Positions 1 through 12,905 of a DNA stretch of 64,000 nucleotides are shown here, in pieces (position 1 is the stretch's first letter; every line of letters starts with the position of its first letter). The notes under the pieces are model-generated. The model was given only the letters and a program-made list of their open reading frames with translations. It made no database searches and had not been told where the DNA came from. The translations under genes were made by a program, and so were the position numbers. The stretch spans positions 1 to 64,000 of the forward strand of contig WEDG01005348.1 of the NCBI GenBank assembly GCA_017591395.1, in the 5' to 3' direction. The DNA is from Schistocephalus solidus (taxonomy: Eukaryota; Platyhelminthes; Cestoda; Diphyllobothriidea; Diphyllobothriidae).

Positions 1-3000
1 CGTCGCAGAGCCGTTGAAAGAAAGACGGTTGATTGAGGCCAAAGATCATGGTTAAACCAATCGTTCAAGACCGACGATGACGTTCGAGCTGGCGTCCCAT
101 CGATTCGCCGAAGATTTTCGATCAGCAATCAATCCATCCGACATCATTCCCCATAATAACGATTTACCCATCTGTTCGATCCTTTCGACGACTCTCCACG
201 ATTAGCAGTTGACGCATTTATCTTTATTGATGAAGCCATCGTAAAGAGTGACTTTGTTAACAGAATTGTTCTGAAATCGTTAACAGCTTCATTCGCATTG
301 AAGCGCCCAGCTTCAGCGATGGCATTTCTGAACATAAGCGTTCTTCGACAGCTCAGGTAAATACGTTCGCAACGACAAACGCCCGCACGGCTTCGAAATG
401 TCCGTTGCGCCGTGTCGAAATTGTGCGATTGATACGTTATCAATATTCGAACACGTTTCACGGTTCCGTTAATCCACCGTCCCAGTAAACGCGACCAACC
501 GATCACCGTTCATCAAACCAGCGACCGTCTTCACGTCAATACCCGTTTTGAAGATTCACGATTTTACCAGTCTTTAACAGACGCAGCGAAGTTCGTTGTT
601 CTTCACGATCTTCATACCGTCATTGCTGTTATACCGCAGATTCGCCCAACCCCAGCACAGCAACCAACCCGTTAAAGATCGGTCATCTTCCGCTCCTACA
701 TAAGATCACCACCGACCACCGTTTCAGCAATCATCCACCAGCCGATCCTTCATCCGGACTTTGTGTTCAATGTCGTTCCAGTCGGCCGAACCGTAACCAG
801 TCGATAGCGCGGCGACCGTCAAATGACAACCAACAGCGATGATCGATGGCGACCAGATGACACATCGAACACCCAGCGTTCACCAAAACAACCAACCAGT
901 TCCGCACATCCCGCTAACCGACGCCTTTCCATCAACTGCCACCCCGACGTCCTCAGCACATACGAAAACGGTCTAAACAAAATGAAACCCCTAATCAATT
1001 AGTCAGAAGATAGGTGTCCGTTTCAATTCGTTCACCCGAGAGAACCTGTTATTTTCGTTTATTTTCAACTTATGTCGCTGAAGTTCCAGTTCACCGGACC
1101 AGCAATCCCGGCAGCGTCCATCAGTTCGCAGCGCGACTTCATGGTTTACCATCCTGCTTTCAATAAATCGATGGCCCGGACGAATCGACAAGAACGACTT
1201 CGAGCAATCTCAACAATCTGAACTGACGACAGTCGAAATTCGATTCAGTCGTCATCGTTCAGTTTGTGGTTCATCCGCAGCAGATCGAAGCATCAGCCAA
1301 GAATCATCCGACCGTGCCGTTATTGAGAGATGAATACGCCCATCGTGGATTTGCTGTCGGTCGGGTTGAAGAAATTCAGTCGTGCCCATTTTGCATTTTT
1401 TAGCATTATCGAACTTCATCGTCAGTGAATGACGTCGTCGTCTGAAAGGAAAATGCTTCATCCCGCGCAGAAAGAGCAGTTCTGCATCCTTTGATAAATT
1501 GTTCACATATATCAACGCCGAATTACTGTTATCAGTAATAAATTGTGGTGTTTGTTAAAGACGATGGTATATGTCGATTAAATATCAATAAACAAGCATC
1601 AGCCCCGCCGCATAATCATATCGAGCGCATAATGAGAACGGGGTGAGAGGCGTAACGATCATCCTTGTACCGTTGCTTTCGAGTAGAGCTGTTTATGCAT
1701 TGTTCGTATAGTATTCTGAAGCGGACAGCAAGCGTATTTTTTTCGACGGTGTAGTCTCGACGATGGGATTCAGTATCGCCGGAGCTTTGCGCGAAGACGG
1801 CATTTTCGGTCACGGTTGATACCAGGCGATATCGGTTATGCGGTTCGAATCGTCGCTTGATCGAGATCGACGTTGTTTGGTTTTTCATTTATTCAATAAC
1901 GCAATAAAGTGGTGAAATCGACAGTCGTCGATGCTGGAGCGGGGGGATCGGTATGAAGCAGAAACGCGACAACCCCATATGGCGACAGACGAACGCCGAC
2001 AGTTGCCGGAACGTCAAAAGTGCCTTAAGCATTATTTTCCGCAATTATTGAAGATTAATTACGATAAAATCGGGTAGTTTCGACATGAAATATTAGCAGA
2101 TGATTTTACAGGTTGAGTCTCTCTTGTTCCAATCTTTAACAATATTCATTGTTCTTTATCCTCGAATTTGCGGATGGTCGCCTTTGAGCATTTGCCGTTC
2201 CGTTATTCACACAAATTAATTCTTCGCCAGTTGCGTTAACTTCATCATGGGTGGGATCGGTAATATGAATCGATGGCACAGTATTTCCTTCCTTTTTCGT
2301 GTCGAATGTAGCTGAACATCATGTCTGGGCGCGTTTTCGCAATACTGAAACCGACGTCATTTTGTCTGTTGTCTTATCGACCGCACACGCCTGTACCAGT
2401 TTAAAGTGGTGTTGACCGTTTATTACCTGCACAACAGTTTTTGCGTTATAACAAAACAATATTTTATTATGCCGTTAAGTCTTCGCCCCTTTGTTCGACA
2501 TGATATCCGGCGCTTCGAAAACGTCATTTATATTTTTTATCGCGGAATGTCCGTCAGCCGATCCGTCACGACACGTCAAACATCACGAACAATGACCGCC
2601 TGCGGGGTTCTTTATGTTTGATTCGCACAAGCGTAGATACGAATACATGTACTTTGAAATTCCGACGCTGCAACGTCGGAACATCCTGCCAGCAAAGCCA
2701 AAACCCGAAAATATCGTCACTTTCATCACGTTTGTGCTATGCGCCATACATTCCACAACCATACGGTCCGGCAAGTATAGCACTCGCGAGAAATTACGAA
2801 CAGTCATTTCAGCCGAGAAAGAAGAAAGATCGAGGTCATCAAAGTCGCCATCTCGACTTGTGCTGAACACCTTATCGTTCGCAGCGCTGTGTTCGCATAA
2901 CAAACAGGCTGCTGGCCTTCAAATCAAAAACGTCGTTGAGAATTTCAGTTGCCATTTGATGAGATAGCGACCGTAACCATACTGATGACAATCGAAAATA

Positions 3001-6000
3001 AAGCACGATTTATTGTTAGGGCCGCGCCATTTACGCTCAGTTGCGACCAGTGGCTTCTTCCTTTTCTTTGCTGGAGAACTTTTCGTAGTTGGTTTCACCA
3101 TACCGGTAAAGACAGACGATGGAAGAGCAGGAGATGCAAGTTCACTGATTACCAGCTATCTGACGCCAAACACAGTCTGCATACGCCAGGATATCTTTCG
3201 GATATGATATCAACCCACGCCCACGCACCCTCACCAAGTTTCGGTTACGCGCTGCAGTCGTTCCCATTATCCATCGCCTGATGAAGCCCGGCCCCAGGTT
3301 CACCACCCATCGTTCCATAAAACGTCGATGAGTCTGCGATCGACAGTTCATAATTGCCGCCTAACCACAGCACGAATAGATCGACGATATGGAAGCCGCG
3401 CGCATAAGAAATCGCTTTACCGAACCACGAAGCTCGTTGCTCGGTGGTCCGATTCCAGACCGACCGCCGCAGGCGAAAGACCGCAGTACCGCAGCGACGT
3501 AAGCGCGTAACGCCGACGACGGTCGAAACCAGCCCATCACGCCGTTCACCTGTTCACGCCACTACCGCCTGAAAAGATCAGTCAAAGACAACGCATGGTC
3601 AGCGCATAACCGGCGGTTCTAACCATAACCCCAACCACGCTATATTCCGGGCACCGCACACCACCAAAACTGCCTGATAGCCTTATAACAAATTTACAGC
3701 GTTGTTGTTAAATACCACGATGAACTCAGCACTACTCGTCAGATAACAATGAATGGCTTCGTTTTTCATGCCATTGCTGGCCCAGCGCTCATTTGAATCG
3801 GTTCGAAATAAAGCTTATTCGTCAGACAGGAGCACGAGATATCGCGATGCATGCGCTTTTCATTTCAACAGCATGATTTACTTGACTGCGAGTGACGCCA
3901 TCACTGCAGTCTTACGCACGGAAGGTGCTGATGACGGCCTTCACATTCGCGGGTTGTACGAAAGCGAATAAATCGCTGCGTTTGCCGCCGACTTCGCTGT
4001 CAGCGAATTACGAAGCTCAGCAATTGGCAGCCATATCGATTTTATTTAAGTTAGCTGTGGTTTGTACTATAATTAACAGCCGTTTAGGCCTTGTTGCATT
4101 TATCAGAGAGTTGGCGCATTTAGTCAACATCACTTCGTTGATATTGTCGTTCGTACTGTTTTGTACCAACCCCGGCCGTCCCCGAATCAAAACCGAAGTC
4201 CACCTGCCGACAACACGGAGAAACGCCGATGATAGCTAGAGAACTTAAGTAAAAGAGAACTGGTTGATGTTTTGATCGAGACTTAGCCAAGGAACAGGTA
4301 AAGAATCCAAACTCTACCGAACGGTAGACGCTGAGCACTATCCGCAACAGAATCAGATGTTATTTAATCACTAGTTTTCCCACAATTGTGGGATCCATCA
4401 CTAAATCCTTGTTGTAACTCAAGCTTCCTAAACAGAACGTTCTATTTATGCCAAAGGGTTGTTACCAAAACCACGAAACAATCCCTCTCTAAGCTTGGTG
4501 AAATAAAGTCGATTCTTGAAAATATTGAGACAAGGAGAAAAGACGAATAATACTGCATGTTCAGCTATTGTGTTTAGTGTTGTCTTTGAAAGTCAGCAAC
4601 TAAATTTTGTGGATTTAGTCCTCAGTACAGAAGACTCCATTAATTCATCTTATTGGAAGTTCAGGATATTCACGCCCAAACTTAACCGCTTATCCGCCAA
4701 GTCAAACAACACGAGTGGTCCAATCTTGATCGAAAAATCACTCTCAAAGTCGCACCAAATCAGCAACCCCAATGTCCAGGAGTGAGCAGCCAATGGAAAA
4801 GCAAGTGGATATCCCGCATGATCCACGACTCGTCCGAACTCATCCGATTCTCCAATATCCCGGACGGAACAAAGTTTCTTTATCTTCCGGGCAGTTCAAA
4901 CCAAACGGAGAAACATACGTCAATCCTAAACGAGCAGCCACGGGCGAGGAAACAGGAAACATATTCACTTATTTCATCCTCAACCATTTCGAATTAGTGC
5001 TGGAGTTCATCGTCGAAGATGACAACAGCAACATGACAAAGACATAATGGCGTAGGTTTCAAGCCAATCAATCAACAAATGACGCAGGTTTTGCGGTGAA
5101 TATGGGTACCTTTAGTATGCCGGCAACATCCCGTACAACCAGCCCCACCGCCGTCAACCGGGTCATCCCGCAACCTCCAAAACGCATGTTTATCCGCCTC
5201 ATCCCGACGACAACTACGAGCAAACGTACACGCCCATATCGACGCATCCTAACCCGGTAAGAACCTCAGTCAACGCTGTGTTGATCACGCACCGGCATAC
5301 GGAGTACCGCGCAGTCATCTTCACCCCGCAAGTAAATAGAAGCTGATTGGTTAATGACACCATACATGCCGCCTGTTCTGGCTGCTCGGCTGACATCTCG
5401 AAGATGACCCGCACTTAAAAGCCAGCTTTAACCATGGAATCGTCTCCGAGCTGCAAAAAAGTATTCTTAATACATACAAATATATCTCTAAAATCCGTCT
5501 CTATTCATTACTTTTATTAGTTAAATATACCAAAACAACCGGAAAATGTCAACTCTGCAAACATCCGGTCGATAAACATTCCGTTGCACTCGAAGGCCGG
5601 ACTGGTAATGCTTCGATAAGAACTAAGGAGAAAATGTTAAACTATCTAGCAATGGCGGACCGCTGGTTCATCTATCTCACCTATACTCGCTTCTGGTGAG
5701 ATATTATGCAGCCCTTCTGCTGACAGTATGATTCAGTTCGACCGTCGTATCCTAAAGATGTCCACAGGGTTTTCGGTGGAGTACGGTGTTGCAGGACGGT
5801 GACTTCAGCGTGATTAGCCGCGCGGCAACTGATATGGTATCGCATCCTCAAACCATCGCACACGCCTTCCATCATCCGTCTTGGCCTGGTGCCGACAGCG
5901 TCAAAAAGGACTGAAGGCGGGATCGACGCAGCTGGTTGTCACCACACCAGGCGCGAGTGAGGCCACAAAAGGCCACATCAAGAAGTAAGTGTTTACCGTA

Positions 6001-6600
6001 GCCTGATCTCTTTATCCCGCCCGTCAGTCATTCCACACGTAAACAAACACACACCTGGCCGACCGGTGCGGGTCTGGAGTTATCCTGTCGTTGAAAACCT
6101 TCCAAGCTACGGCTTTTGGCGCACTGCGGATAGCTGGTACGCTTCAGATTGTTTATAGCGAGGAAACTTTGTGTTGAACAGTCTACCCCACTACTGTTCC
6201 ATTTCCTTGGTTCAAACCACCACCGAACCGGTCGGTGGGCGAGTGCGGGATTAGGGCATACTACTGCATACCCCGGTCACAGTATGTCATGAAGACGATG
6301 AGCATTAGGTATCCAAAAGGTTGCCTGCCCAGCTAGTAGGCAGAAAACTAAATGTTTGACATGAAAAGCAACCAAGGAGGTACGTATGTACCTCCAGCAC
6401 ATGGCGCTAGTCCGACCGTCGTCGACGACGTTCACCATATGTGCTCACAGCAGGGTGGTGCAGTGACTGCGGGATTTGTGCTGTATGTAGTAAGAATAGA
6501 TTCTTTCGATGCATCTACCTCACTCTTTTGTTCTACTGCCTGCTGGACCCGGTGTCAGGAGCAGAATCTAAGACCGAGGAGATGAGCACAGCCATCTCCA
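1..6600. other. Compositionally distinct, gene-free left end
   Basis: I see no gene, RNA or recognisable repeat here. CpG dinucleotides are visibly far commoner than in the remainder of the window (several per 60 bases on many lines, against about one later), and all frames are broken every 100 codons or so. None of the SINE, PLE or (AT)n elements typical of the other 57 kb appear. The mix of high CpG and no long frame argues against ordinary bacterial DNA, which would show long genes at this base composition. Possible explanations are an unpolished contig end, a divergent satellite or unmethylated heterochromatic DNA. The right limit is approximate; composition drifts to normal between about 6.3 and 7 kb. 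Confidence 0.5.
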
Positions 6601-8195
6601 CTTAACTTTAGTAGTGGCGCTTACGTAATGGATTAGATAATGGATCATCGTAGTCATCATTCTCATCTGAAGGCGGATACTGGCATTCATTCATCGCAGC
6701 CGGGCGTCTGGATTGAGAACAGAACGCCGCTGAGCGCTGTCCTGCTGTTCGTACGGAGTTCGCCAGCGGTTTGCGACTTAGGGAGCGAGGGTTAACTGAG
6801 AGTTGCTAACGGTGTTGTTGTTGTTGGTGGTATGGCCAGGTTTTCGAGGTAGGCTTAAGTTGTTACAGTTTCTTGCAGGTCATTTCAACCTGACGGATGA
6901 TCTTGCGCACAGAGGGAAGGTTCGTTAGAAGCTTTATCTTTCATCCTGAATGGGTGGAATGTTAGAGTATGAAAATTATGAAACTAATCTCTGTTCATAG
7001 TATAGAAAGGTGTTTCTTGAAAAAATGTTATTAAAGAAAGAAGAAGCTACTTTCAGGGCAGCTGAACGAAATGCAGCAGGGAAATTTTCGGAAAATTGGT
7101 TAACGCATTTTTCTCGGTTATTCGTCGTACCTCATGGTTACGATGGATTCCTATCCTACAAAATGGCAACCGAAATTCTGAAACGCATTTCTTAATTCCG
7201 GAAAAATTACTTCAAGCATGTTTGTTACACTCCATCGGCCTTAAGACTAATCCCAGTGTCAGATACAGTAGACGGCGGTTTTGAATGAGCTCATTCGATC
7301 GCCCGCACAAATATACTCTCTCAACAAATGGTCATTTCCAAGGCATGCAATTTATCAAAATTCGTCCTCGTAACCAACATAGCCTATGGTTACGTACCAG
7401 TAATAATCTCTTATACTCATATGGTAAAAGTATCTTTCAGTTTTAAATACCAAATCGTATCTAAAATCTCTAAACCCCAACCCATCGCCATCCCTAACCG
7501 CCCTATCCTACCCCATCCAATGTTATTCATTTTGCGAAAAGAGAGGTGGATCATATTGTTCACATGATAGGCAACATTAATAATTTGACGCAATCCAACG
7601 TATTATGAATGAACATTCCACTATCCCAAAAATATCATAACGAGAAACGCCTTCTTCAGACATCCCTTTATCCAAGTATAAAATCTTATTATGGGCAAAC
7701 TTCTATCACCAAACGAGCATAATAAAATAATATTTTTGTGCATGTTTTCTCTGCAAAATCACTGGAATCCCTACGTCAATAAAACCCAGTCAAAAACACA
7801 CCACCGCCAAACGTCTACCTCGTGAGCCGCGCACACTTCTACACCCGTTACGCTCGCCGCAAAACGTTAATCCCATCATACCGAATATCTAGGGTTGTAA
7901 TGAAAACACTGACGCAAGACATGTTCGAATGGGAAACACATCGAAGATTCCGCCAACATTTCATGAGAAAGGGAAGCCACTGTACCCAGGTAATGAAATG
8001 TTGAGGGTGTCAGTGGTTTGTATGTGCTTTTTAATGTTATTTGCCGATCCCACGCCGCCTGCATGGTGAGTTAAGCAACCCAGACTGGGCGAAGAGGAAG
8101 AAGTTAATTTAGTGTGTGGGATTGTGGGAAGAAATCACTCTTAGGACATGGAACTAGGTACTCCATTGCAGGTGACCATCCACTAAGGTTCAGGG

Positions 8196-8262
8196 GAAAA
8201 TACTTAAACTTAGGATAGGGTGTAGAGTTATTGTTAAGGTTAGGACAGGGGGATAGGTATCC
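8196..8262. repeat. Degenerate TTAGGG-like tract
   Basis: Words such as cttaggatagggt, gttaaggttagga follow one another with hexamer-like spacing, an imperfect echo of the telomeric unit. It is the shortest of seven such tracts in the window. Confidence 0.35.
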
Positions 8263-8485
8263 AACCTGGAATTTAATGCAAGTCTGTCTGCTAATATTTC
8301 CATGTCGAACTACTTACGTTTTGCTCGTGAGGTTAAGTCTAGTAAATTTACGCAAGAGAAATAAAAAGTAAGAAGTCAAAAACTCAACTACTAGGATTCT
8401 GAGTTGCGTCCATACACATGCAAATTAGTCACGCAATATGACGATTTAAGTCACCGGCTGGAGGGGCAGGGGGAGTATCATTTGA

Positions 8486-8491
8486 TTTATT
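8486..8491 (-). promoter_or_regulatory. Putative poly(A) signal of gene A
   Basis: AATAAA on the minus strand, about 255 bases past the proposed stop codon of gene A at 8746. The neighbourhood is a TTTATTTATT-type run, so a chance match is possible. Confidence 0.35.
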
Positions 8492-8745
8492 TATTATTAT
8501 CAGGAGCAGTCCTAGCCGTGTAAACTGACAACTGCAAAATCATGAAAATTTTAATTCAGAGAACTGTTTTAAAAACTTAATGGTTGGAAAGCATCATAAG
8601 ACTTTTTGGCCCATTCCGTTGTAAACTGTGTCAACTTGTTCCGTGTCTCTTGTCTTGCTTCAACGGCTGACTGATGAACACGACGGTGGTTATACTTTGT
8701 GCGTTATTTGGATAAATGAAAAGGATTAGGCAGCGTCGATCTCAT

Positions 8746-8799
8746 TCAAACGACAGACCGCGGTTCAGGCCGCGAATATAGTAGCCGACCCGCTGAGAC
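8746..8799 (-). CDS. Gene A, proposed terminal exon with stop codon
   Basis: Eighteen codons ending in TGA. The minus-strand acceptor reads CTTCAG directly before GTC TCA GCG, and the frame is phase 0, matching the phase 0 donor of the preceding exon at 10210. The encoded tail is VSAGRLLYSRPEPRSVV. Its last three residues S-V-V fit the class I PDZ ligand pattern (S/T-x-hydrophobic at the C-terminus). A minus-strand AATAAA lies about 255 bases further on. The exon is short and the polypyrimidine tract only moderate, so it rests mainly on phase agreement and the sensible C-terminus. A different terminal exon further left cannot be excluded. Confidence 0.4.
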   Translation of the reverse strand, partial: VSAGRLLYSRPEPRSVV

Positions 8800-10209
8800 C
8801 TGAAGCTGCCATCTAGCCATGGTAAAAAGTGCTGCGTCTTCCGCTCACAAAAACCCGAGATGACTCACTCCTAGTCCACATCAGTGGGACTGCCACAAAG
8901 TCAAAAGAAAAATGCACTGTAGTCCGACTCTAGGCAAGGAGAATGGAACCAACCTTTCGGATGACAACTCTCCCAGACAATGCACTTAAACAGCTCTAAA
9001 AACTCAAAAATAGCAACGGAGAATTTAATAGGATTGATCGACGTTACGCCTCTCCTTTTGTTCCTCATTACATGCGCTCGATATGATTAAATACAGCGGG
9101 AACTTTGACGATACAAGGCCTTTTGGTTTAGTGACTGGCATGCCTCGTAACCCCCGCTCCTCGTGATTTCTCAGTTTAAATATTCTCTCTTAATATGTCT
9201 TTAGCAAATGCTTTACAGAACAATCTTCACTAGACTTGTCTGCAGAGTATGTCTGTCGCTTCTGTTCGAGAAAGATTTATTCACAGAAGTTTGCCTATGG
9301 GTCTAACAAAGGGTATAATTTATCAAGATTGATACAGGAACCGCCAAAAGGTTTTCTCTCGACATGCCTTGAAATAGAACTAATTTTCCCATTTCTGTTC
9401 GCGGTTTAAGGCAGGCGTCATTCCTTGTTGATGGGAAATTCTTGATAGTAAACACACTGTTGCCAGTGAGGTAGCTACATAAAAATGCAAGAAGTAGGTG
9501 TTTTGACAGATTTTAATGATTCTTCCAACCCATTGGCGAAAAACTAGAACCCACGATCTAAAAGGAGTGGTAAGAGTTATTCACATCTCCACAACTATCT
9601 GCTAGTCATCTGGTGGATTCTTGACTGAATACTTCAGAAATCCTGCTAAGGCAGTCAACTTAGGGCATGAGGATTGGGCCATTTCATCAGTTGCAATAGC
9701 TTGAACGAGTAACTTGAGCTAAATCTAATTAAACTCCCGACTGTCGTCGGAGCCCCATAGTTCAGATTGTTAGGAATTTGAATTCGCTCAAGTCTTGTTC
9801 TTGCTGTATTTGCTTAAATTCCTATCCAGGCCGTCAATTTAGTTAAAACACGGGTCAGAAGAAAAACGTGATTTTTCAATCGCCAATGTAAGTCCTTTTT
9901 TCTGGAGGCTTACAATAAGACGCCTGCATATGCATTAATCTTAAGGATTGTACCGTTATTGTTTTTTTTAAACTAAAGGACTTCAGACGATATAAGTTGC
10001 AGAAAGAATAAACAGAGAATGCTGCTTCTTAGGGTTTTCTCTCGAATCGCAGACGGGAAAAAGACGAGGTTGAAAACGGTTTTCTCTTTCTGACTAATAG
10101 TCAGGTTCAGCGTTTTTATTTGACCAATTTTCCATATAACTGGATACTGAGGGACATAAATAAGTACTGGGTGTGAAAAAAACATCAGATTCGCAGGATT
10201 GATGTATAC
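8800..10209 (-). other. Gene A intron
   Basis: AT-rich, with no repeat family or secondary gene recognised. The open frame continuing from the 10.2-kb exon to a TAA near 9973 looks intronic: it is hydrophobic, lysine- and phenylalanine-rich and unlike the Ser/Pro-rich exon. Confidence 0.4.
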
Positions 10210-10464
10210 CTGAAGCTCATTTGGATTGGATGAGGCATTTTGGGCACTGTCGACCTTCGGTGGTGAGGACTGTGTTCGGTTTAACGTCGTCGGGACAATA
10301 GTCCGTTGCGAGCGTACCCTATCATCTGAATAGCCATGGTCGTATGATTTGAAGGTTTGTCGAGGGCTGTGCATTGGGCTGGCTGAGGGACTCGCCTGCG
10401 CGCTGCGGCTCCTCACCTGGATTTTTACAGTTCCAGACTTCCGACTAGAAGCATTGTATTGGGC
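10210..10464 (-). CDS. Gene A internal exon (Ser/Arg/Pro-rich)
   Basis: A 255-base exon, phase 0 to phase 0, encoding 85 residues. The acceptor is TTTTTAG before GCC CAA TAC, and the donor is CAG/GTATAC. The peptide is polar and disordered-looking, with clusters such as SRSAQASPSASPMHSPR, a Tyr-rich patch (KSYDHGYSDD) and TQSSPP. No folded domain is evident. Serine-proline sites and tyrosines suggest a phosphorylated cytoplasmic or scaffold segment, which is inference from composition. It joins in phase to the 11.2-kb exon upstream and the 8.8-kb exon downstream. Confidence 0.6.
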
Positions 10465-11164
10465 CTAAAAATTACCCGGGAATGCGAAAGTCAACAATTA
10501 AGATGAGTGCACAAGAAACGGGATAGGTCAATTTATGTTGGGTGATATCTTATGCTGAAACTGTTTAAGAGACTTGACTTAAGAGGGGCAATGCAGTTGA
10601 TTGGTTAGATAAATACCGTATGAATAAGACTCCAGTATTATTTATTGAAAATCGCTGGCTTTTATTTTTCTTGCGTGGTTAGATTTTCACAATATTCTTT
10701 CGTTAGCTGACCCGTCCCCCCACCTGAAGAGGCATAATGCTAATATTTGTTATAGAGATCCTTGAAGAATACTTAAAACCGGCCAGTGGACGAAAGACGG
10801 TTAAATCGGCAGAATCTTCAAAAAGGGTTCCAGGTGGTGAAATTAGGTATGCTGTTGATAGAAAACGAACGACCCAAAAGGTAATTTTGTTTAGCCTGAT
10901 AAAGTATTAACTCGTTGTATCGTGTTTAATGTCTTTGGTAGGTCGCGTTTTACCTCTAGGACAATTGTTAGTGCTTGCCCGGATTACGTAAAAACGTGAC
11001 TCCTTCAAATAATTAATGCTATGCGTTTCTGCGTTCAATCACACAAAATTTTCAGCAGATGAATTCGCAACTTTTGTAGGGCCTTCAAGCCAAGTGCGTT
11101 GCATTTTTAGACATTTGAAATATTTTTAATATTCTAAACTGGTTCTCTGACCCCGTCGACTCAC
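10465..11164 (-). other. Gene A intron
   Basis: Short AT-rich intron. Nothing else seen in it. Confidence 0.45.
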
Positions 11165-11274
11165 CTGGGCTCTTTCCGTGAGGTATATTTTATCCAGTGT
11201 GTTGTCGGAAGGGTAGCGCTTTTGTGTAGAAGTACTGTTGCCGTAAAGACTTTGAAGCCGTCGAAAGCTGGGCC
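11165..11274 (-). CDS. Gene A internal exon
   Basis: A 110-base exon with textbook splice sites: acceptor TTATATTTCAG and donor CCCAG/GTGAGT on the minus strand. It takes two bases from the left to complete a glycine codon, matching the phase 1 donor of the 20-kb exon, and ends in phase 0. It encodes 36 residues plus the split codon, beginning PSFRRLQSLYGNSTSTQ and ending KIYLTERAQ. The piece is basic and Tyr/Ser-rich like the neighbouring exons. No domain is recognised. It was found from its splice signals and fits between two independently chosen exons, which makes this one of the firmer parts of the model. Confidence 0.6.
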
Positions 11275-11785
11275 CTGAAATATAATGCAGGTATTGGAAA
11301 TATTTAACGGTTTTAAGTTATTCTATTGCTTCTTAAGTACTCTTACATTGTAAATAAACATCTTCATAATAAAATAAATGCATGCAGCTGCTGAATCGGC
11401 AGGAGGGGGGGTCGGAGGGTGTCAAAAAAGGAGATCGGAGTTAGGTGGGTAAAAATCACATTAATTTTATGAGGGTATTTTATGAGGGTATGAGCATGGA
11501 TGCGTTGGTAACGTTGAAACGTTGGTACGCGCAGTCAGAAATCTTAAGCAAATATTGGGATCTGAAAAGAACACACCCTAGCTCAGGCGTATCATCGGGG
11601 TAAGATTTTGAACGGTTGGATTTGCTTATGATCTTTAGCCTCAATCCAATACCATCTTTCCTCATTTCGACTTCTTGCGCCGAAAAAAAACTATTGCTAA
11701 TCCAGCAGTTAATTTTTGGAAACCCGCGAAACCACCAGAAAGGGAAAATACAACCAATATGAGGAGTCTTTAAAGCTTCTACCAC

Positions 11786-11945
11786 AATTAATATTCCCGA
11801 TCGCAATCGACAGGTCGGCCAACCCCGTGGTTTAGTGCTCGAGCTTTGGGTTTACTTCCACCATCTAAAGAATTTGGGTACGAATCCCAGGGCCTGCCAA
11901 CATGAGGCTGGGTAAAGAAGAAATTATCATCTCATTGGCCCTCAC
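11786..11945 (+). repeat. SINE, tRNA-derived family, degraded copy
   Basis: Starts with the family head 'attcccgatcgcaa', followed by 'cccgtggtttagtgctcgagc' (degenerate A box) and 'gggtacgaatcccag' (B-box-like). The 3' body is decayed after 'gaggctgggta'. Confidence 0.6.
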
Positions 11946-12723
11946 CTTTATCTGTTCCTTTTGTATATCAGAATATATTCCATTGAGAAATTGGCTCTGA
12001 CCAATTTAAGTCGTCAAACCCCCACCTAATAATAAACGGAAACTTCATATATGGTGATATCTTCTTCTTTCATGAATTCCTAACCTTAAGTTGGCTTCCG
12101 TAAATGTTTAAATTAATGCTAATATGCCAATATCTACTGATAATCGGCCCGATCATAAAACCAAAAACCCTCAGCCGTTTCAAAGGTAAAATGACAGCAG
12201 AAGTCTACTTGAAAATTTCCCGAGAAGACGAAGCACTTGAATTTCGATATTATAAGTAATAGTATCCAGGTCAATGTAAAAATATACATATATCTATTGT
12301 TAGCCTAAAGTAGTTAGGACTAGAAGAAAATTCGGAGAATTTCGCTTATGGTTTGAAAATATAACCCACCACAACTAAAACCTTTCCTCTGTTAAACCTA
12401 CAAAGTCCACAGACCTTAGTAGCGATGAAAGTATAACGTCCACCTGTTTCAGTGAAATAAAACTGAAGTTCTTAGGAAAAAAAAACATACGCCTTACTTT
12501 ACCCGCAAACTTCTGTCAATGTCATGTAGAAACAGAATTATACACTCTAATATTGACATTTACCTTCCTTGAAATCCCACTTAAATAACCCGTAACGATC
12601 CTTGAGTAAAGAAAGTAGCGCTCAATGTGCCTTGTATGGTCGCGTTAACAGGATACGGGTAAAGGAACCACACACATTACACCTGGCTTTGCGCTAACTT
12701 CCAAGAAAATTTTGTCGAAATCT

Positions 12724-12905
12724 AAGCTGAGGGTTAAGTTTAAATTTGAGGTTACGGTTAAAGTTGGGGTTAGAGTCATGATTAGGCTAAGGATTAAGGT
12801 TATTATCGTTTTAACTGTAGGATTTAGATCTAGGGTAGGGCTAAGGTTAAAATTAAGGAGACATTTTAATTTCTGGTTAAGATAAGTATAAGTGTTAAGA
12901 CAGGG
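12724..12905 (+). repeat. Degenerate TTAGGG-like array
   Basis: About 180 bases of loosely repeated gggttaag, ggttacggttaa, ggggttagag and gggctaaggttaa words. The purine-rich strand is the plus strand. It looks like an old interstitial telomere-like minisatellite. Confidence 0.45.

Larger units (their letters stand above)
6600..8745. other. Non-coding stretch downstream of gene A
   Basis: AT-rich sequence with no gene I can support. It holds a short run of degenerate TTAGGG-like words near 8.2 kb and the probable poly(A) signal of gene A at 8.49 kb. Confidence 0.4.

Noticed and set aside
144..3549. Several open frames of 60-120 codons in the left CpG-rich block
   Set aside because: They overlap one another on both strands, lack any family resemblance and are of chance length.
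9973..10209. Extension of the 10.2-kb exon to a TAA near 9973
   Set aside because: Composition changes abruptly at the CAG/GTATAC donor and the extension looks intronic.
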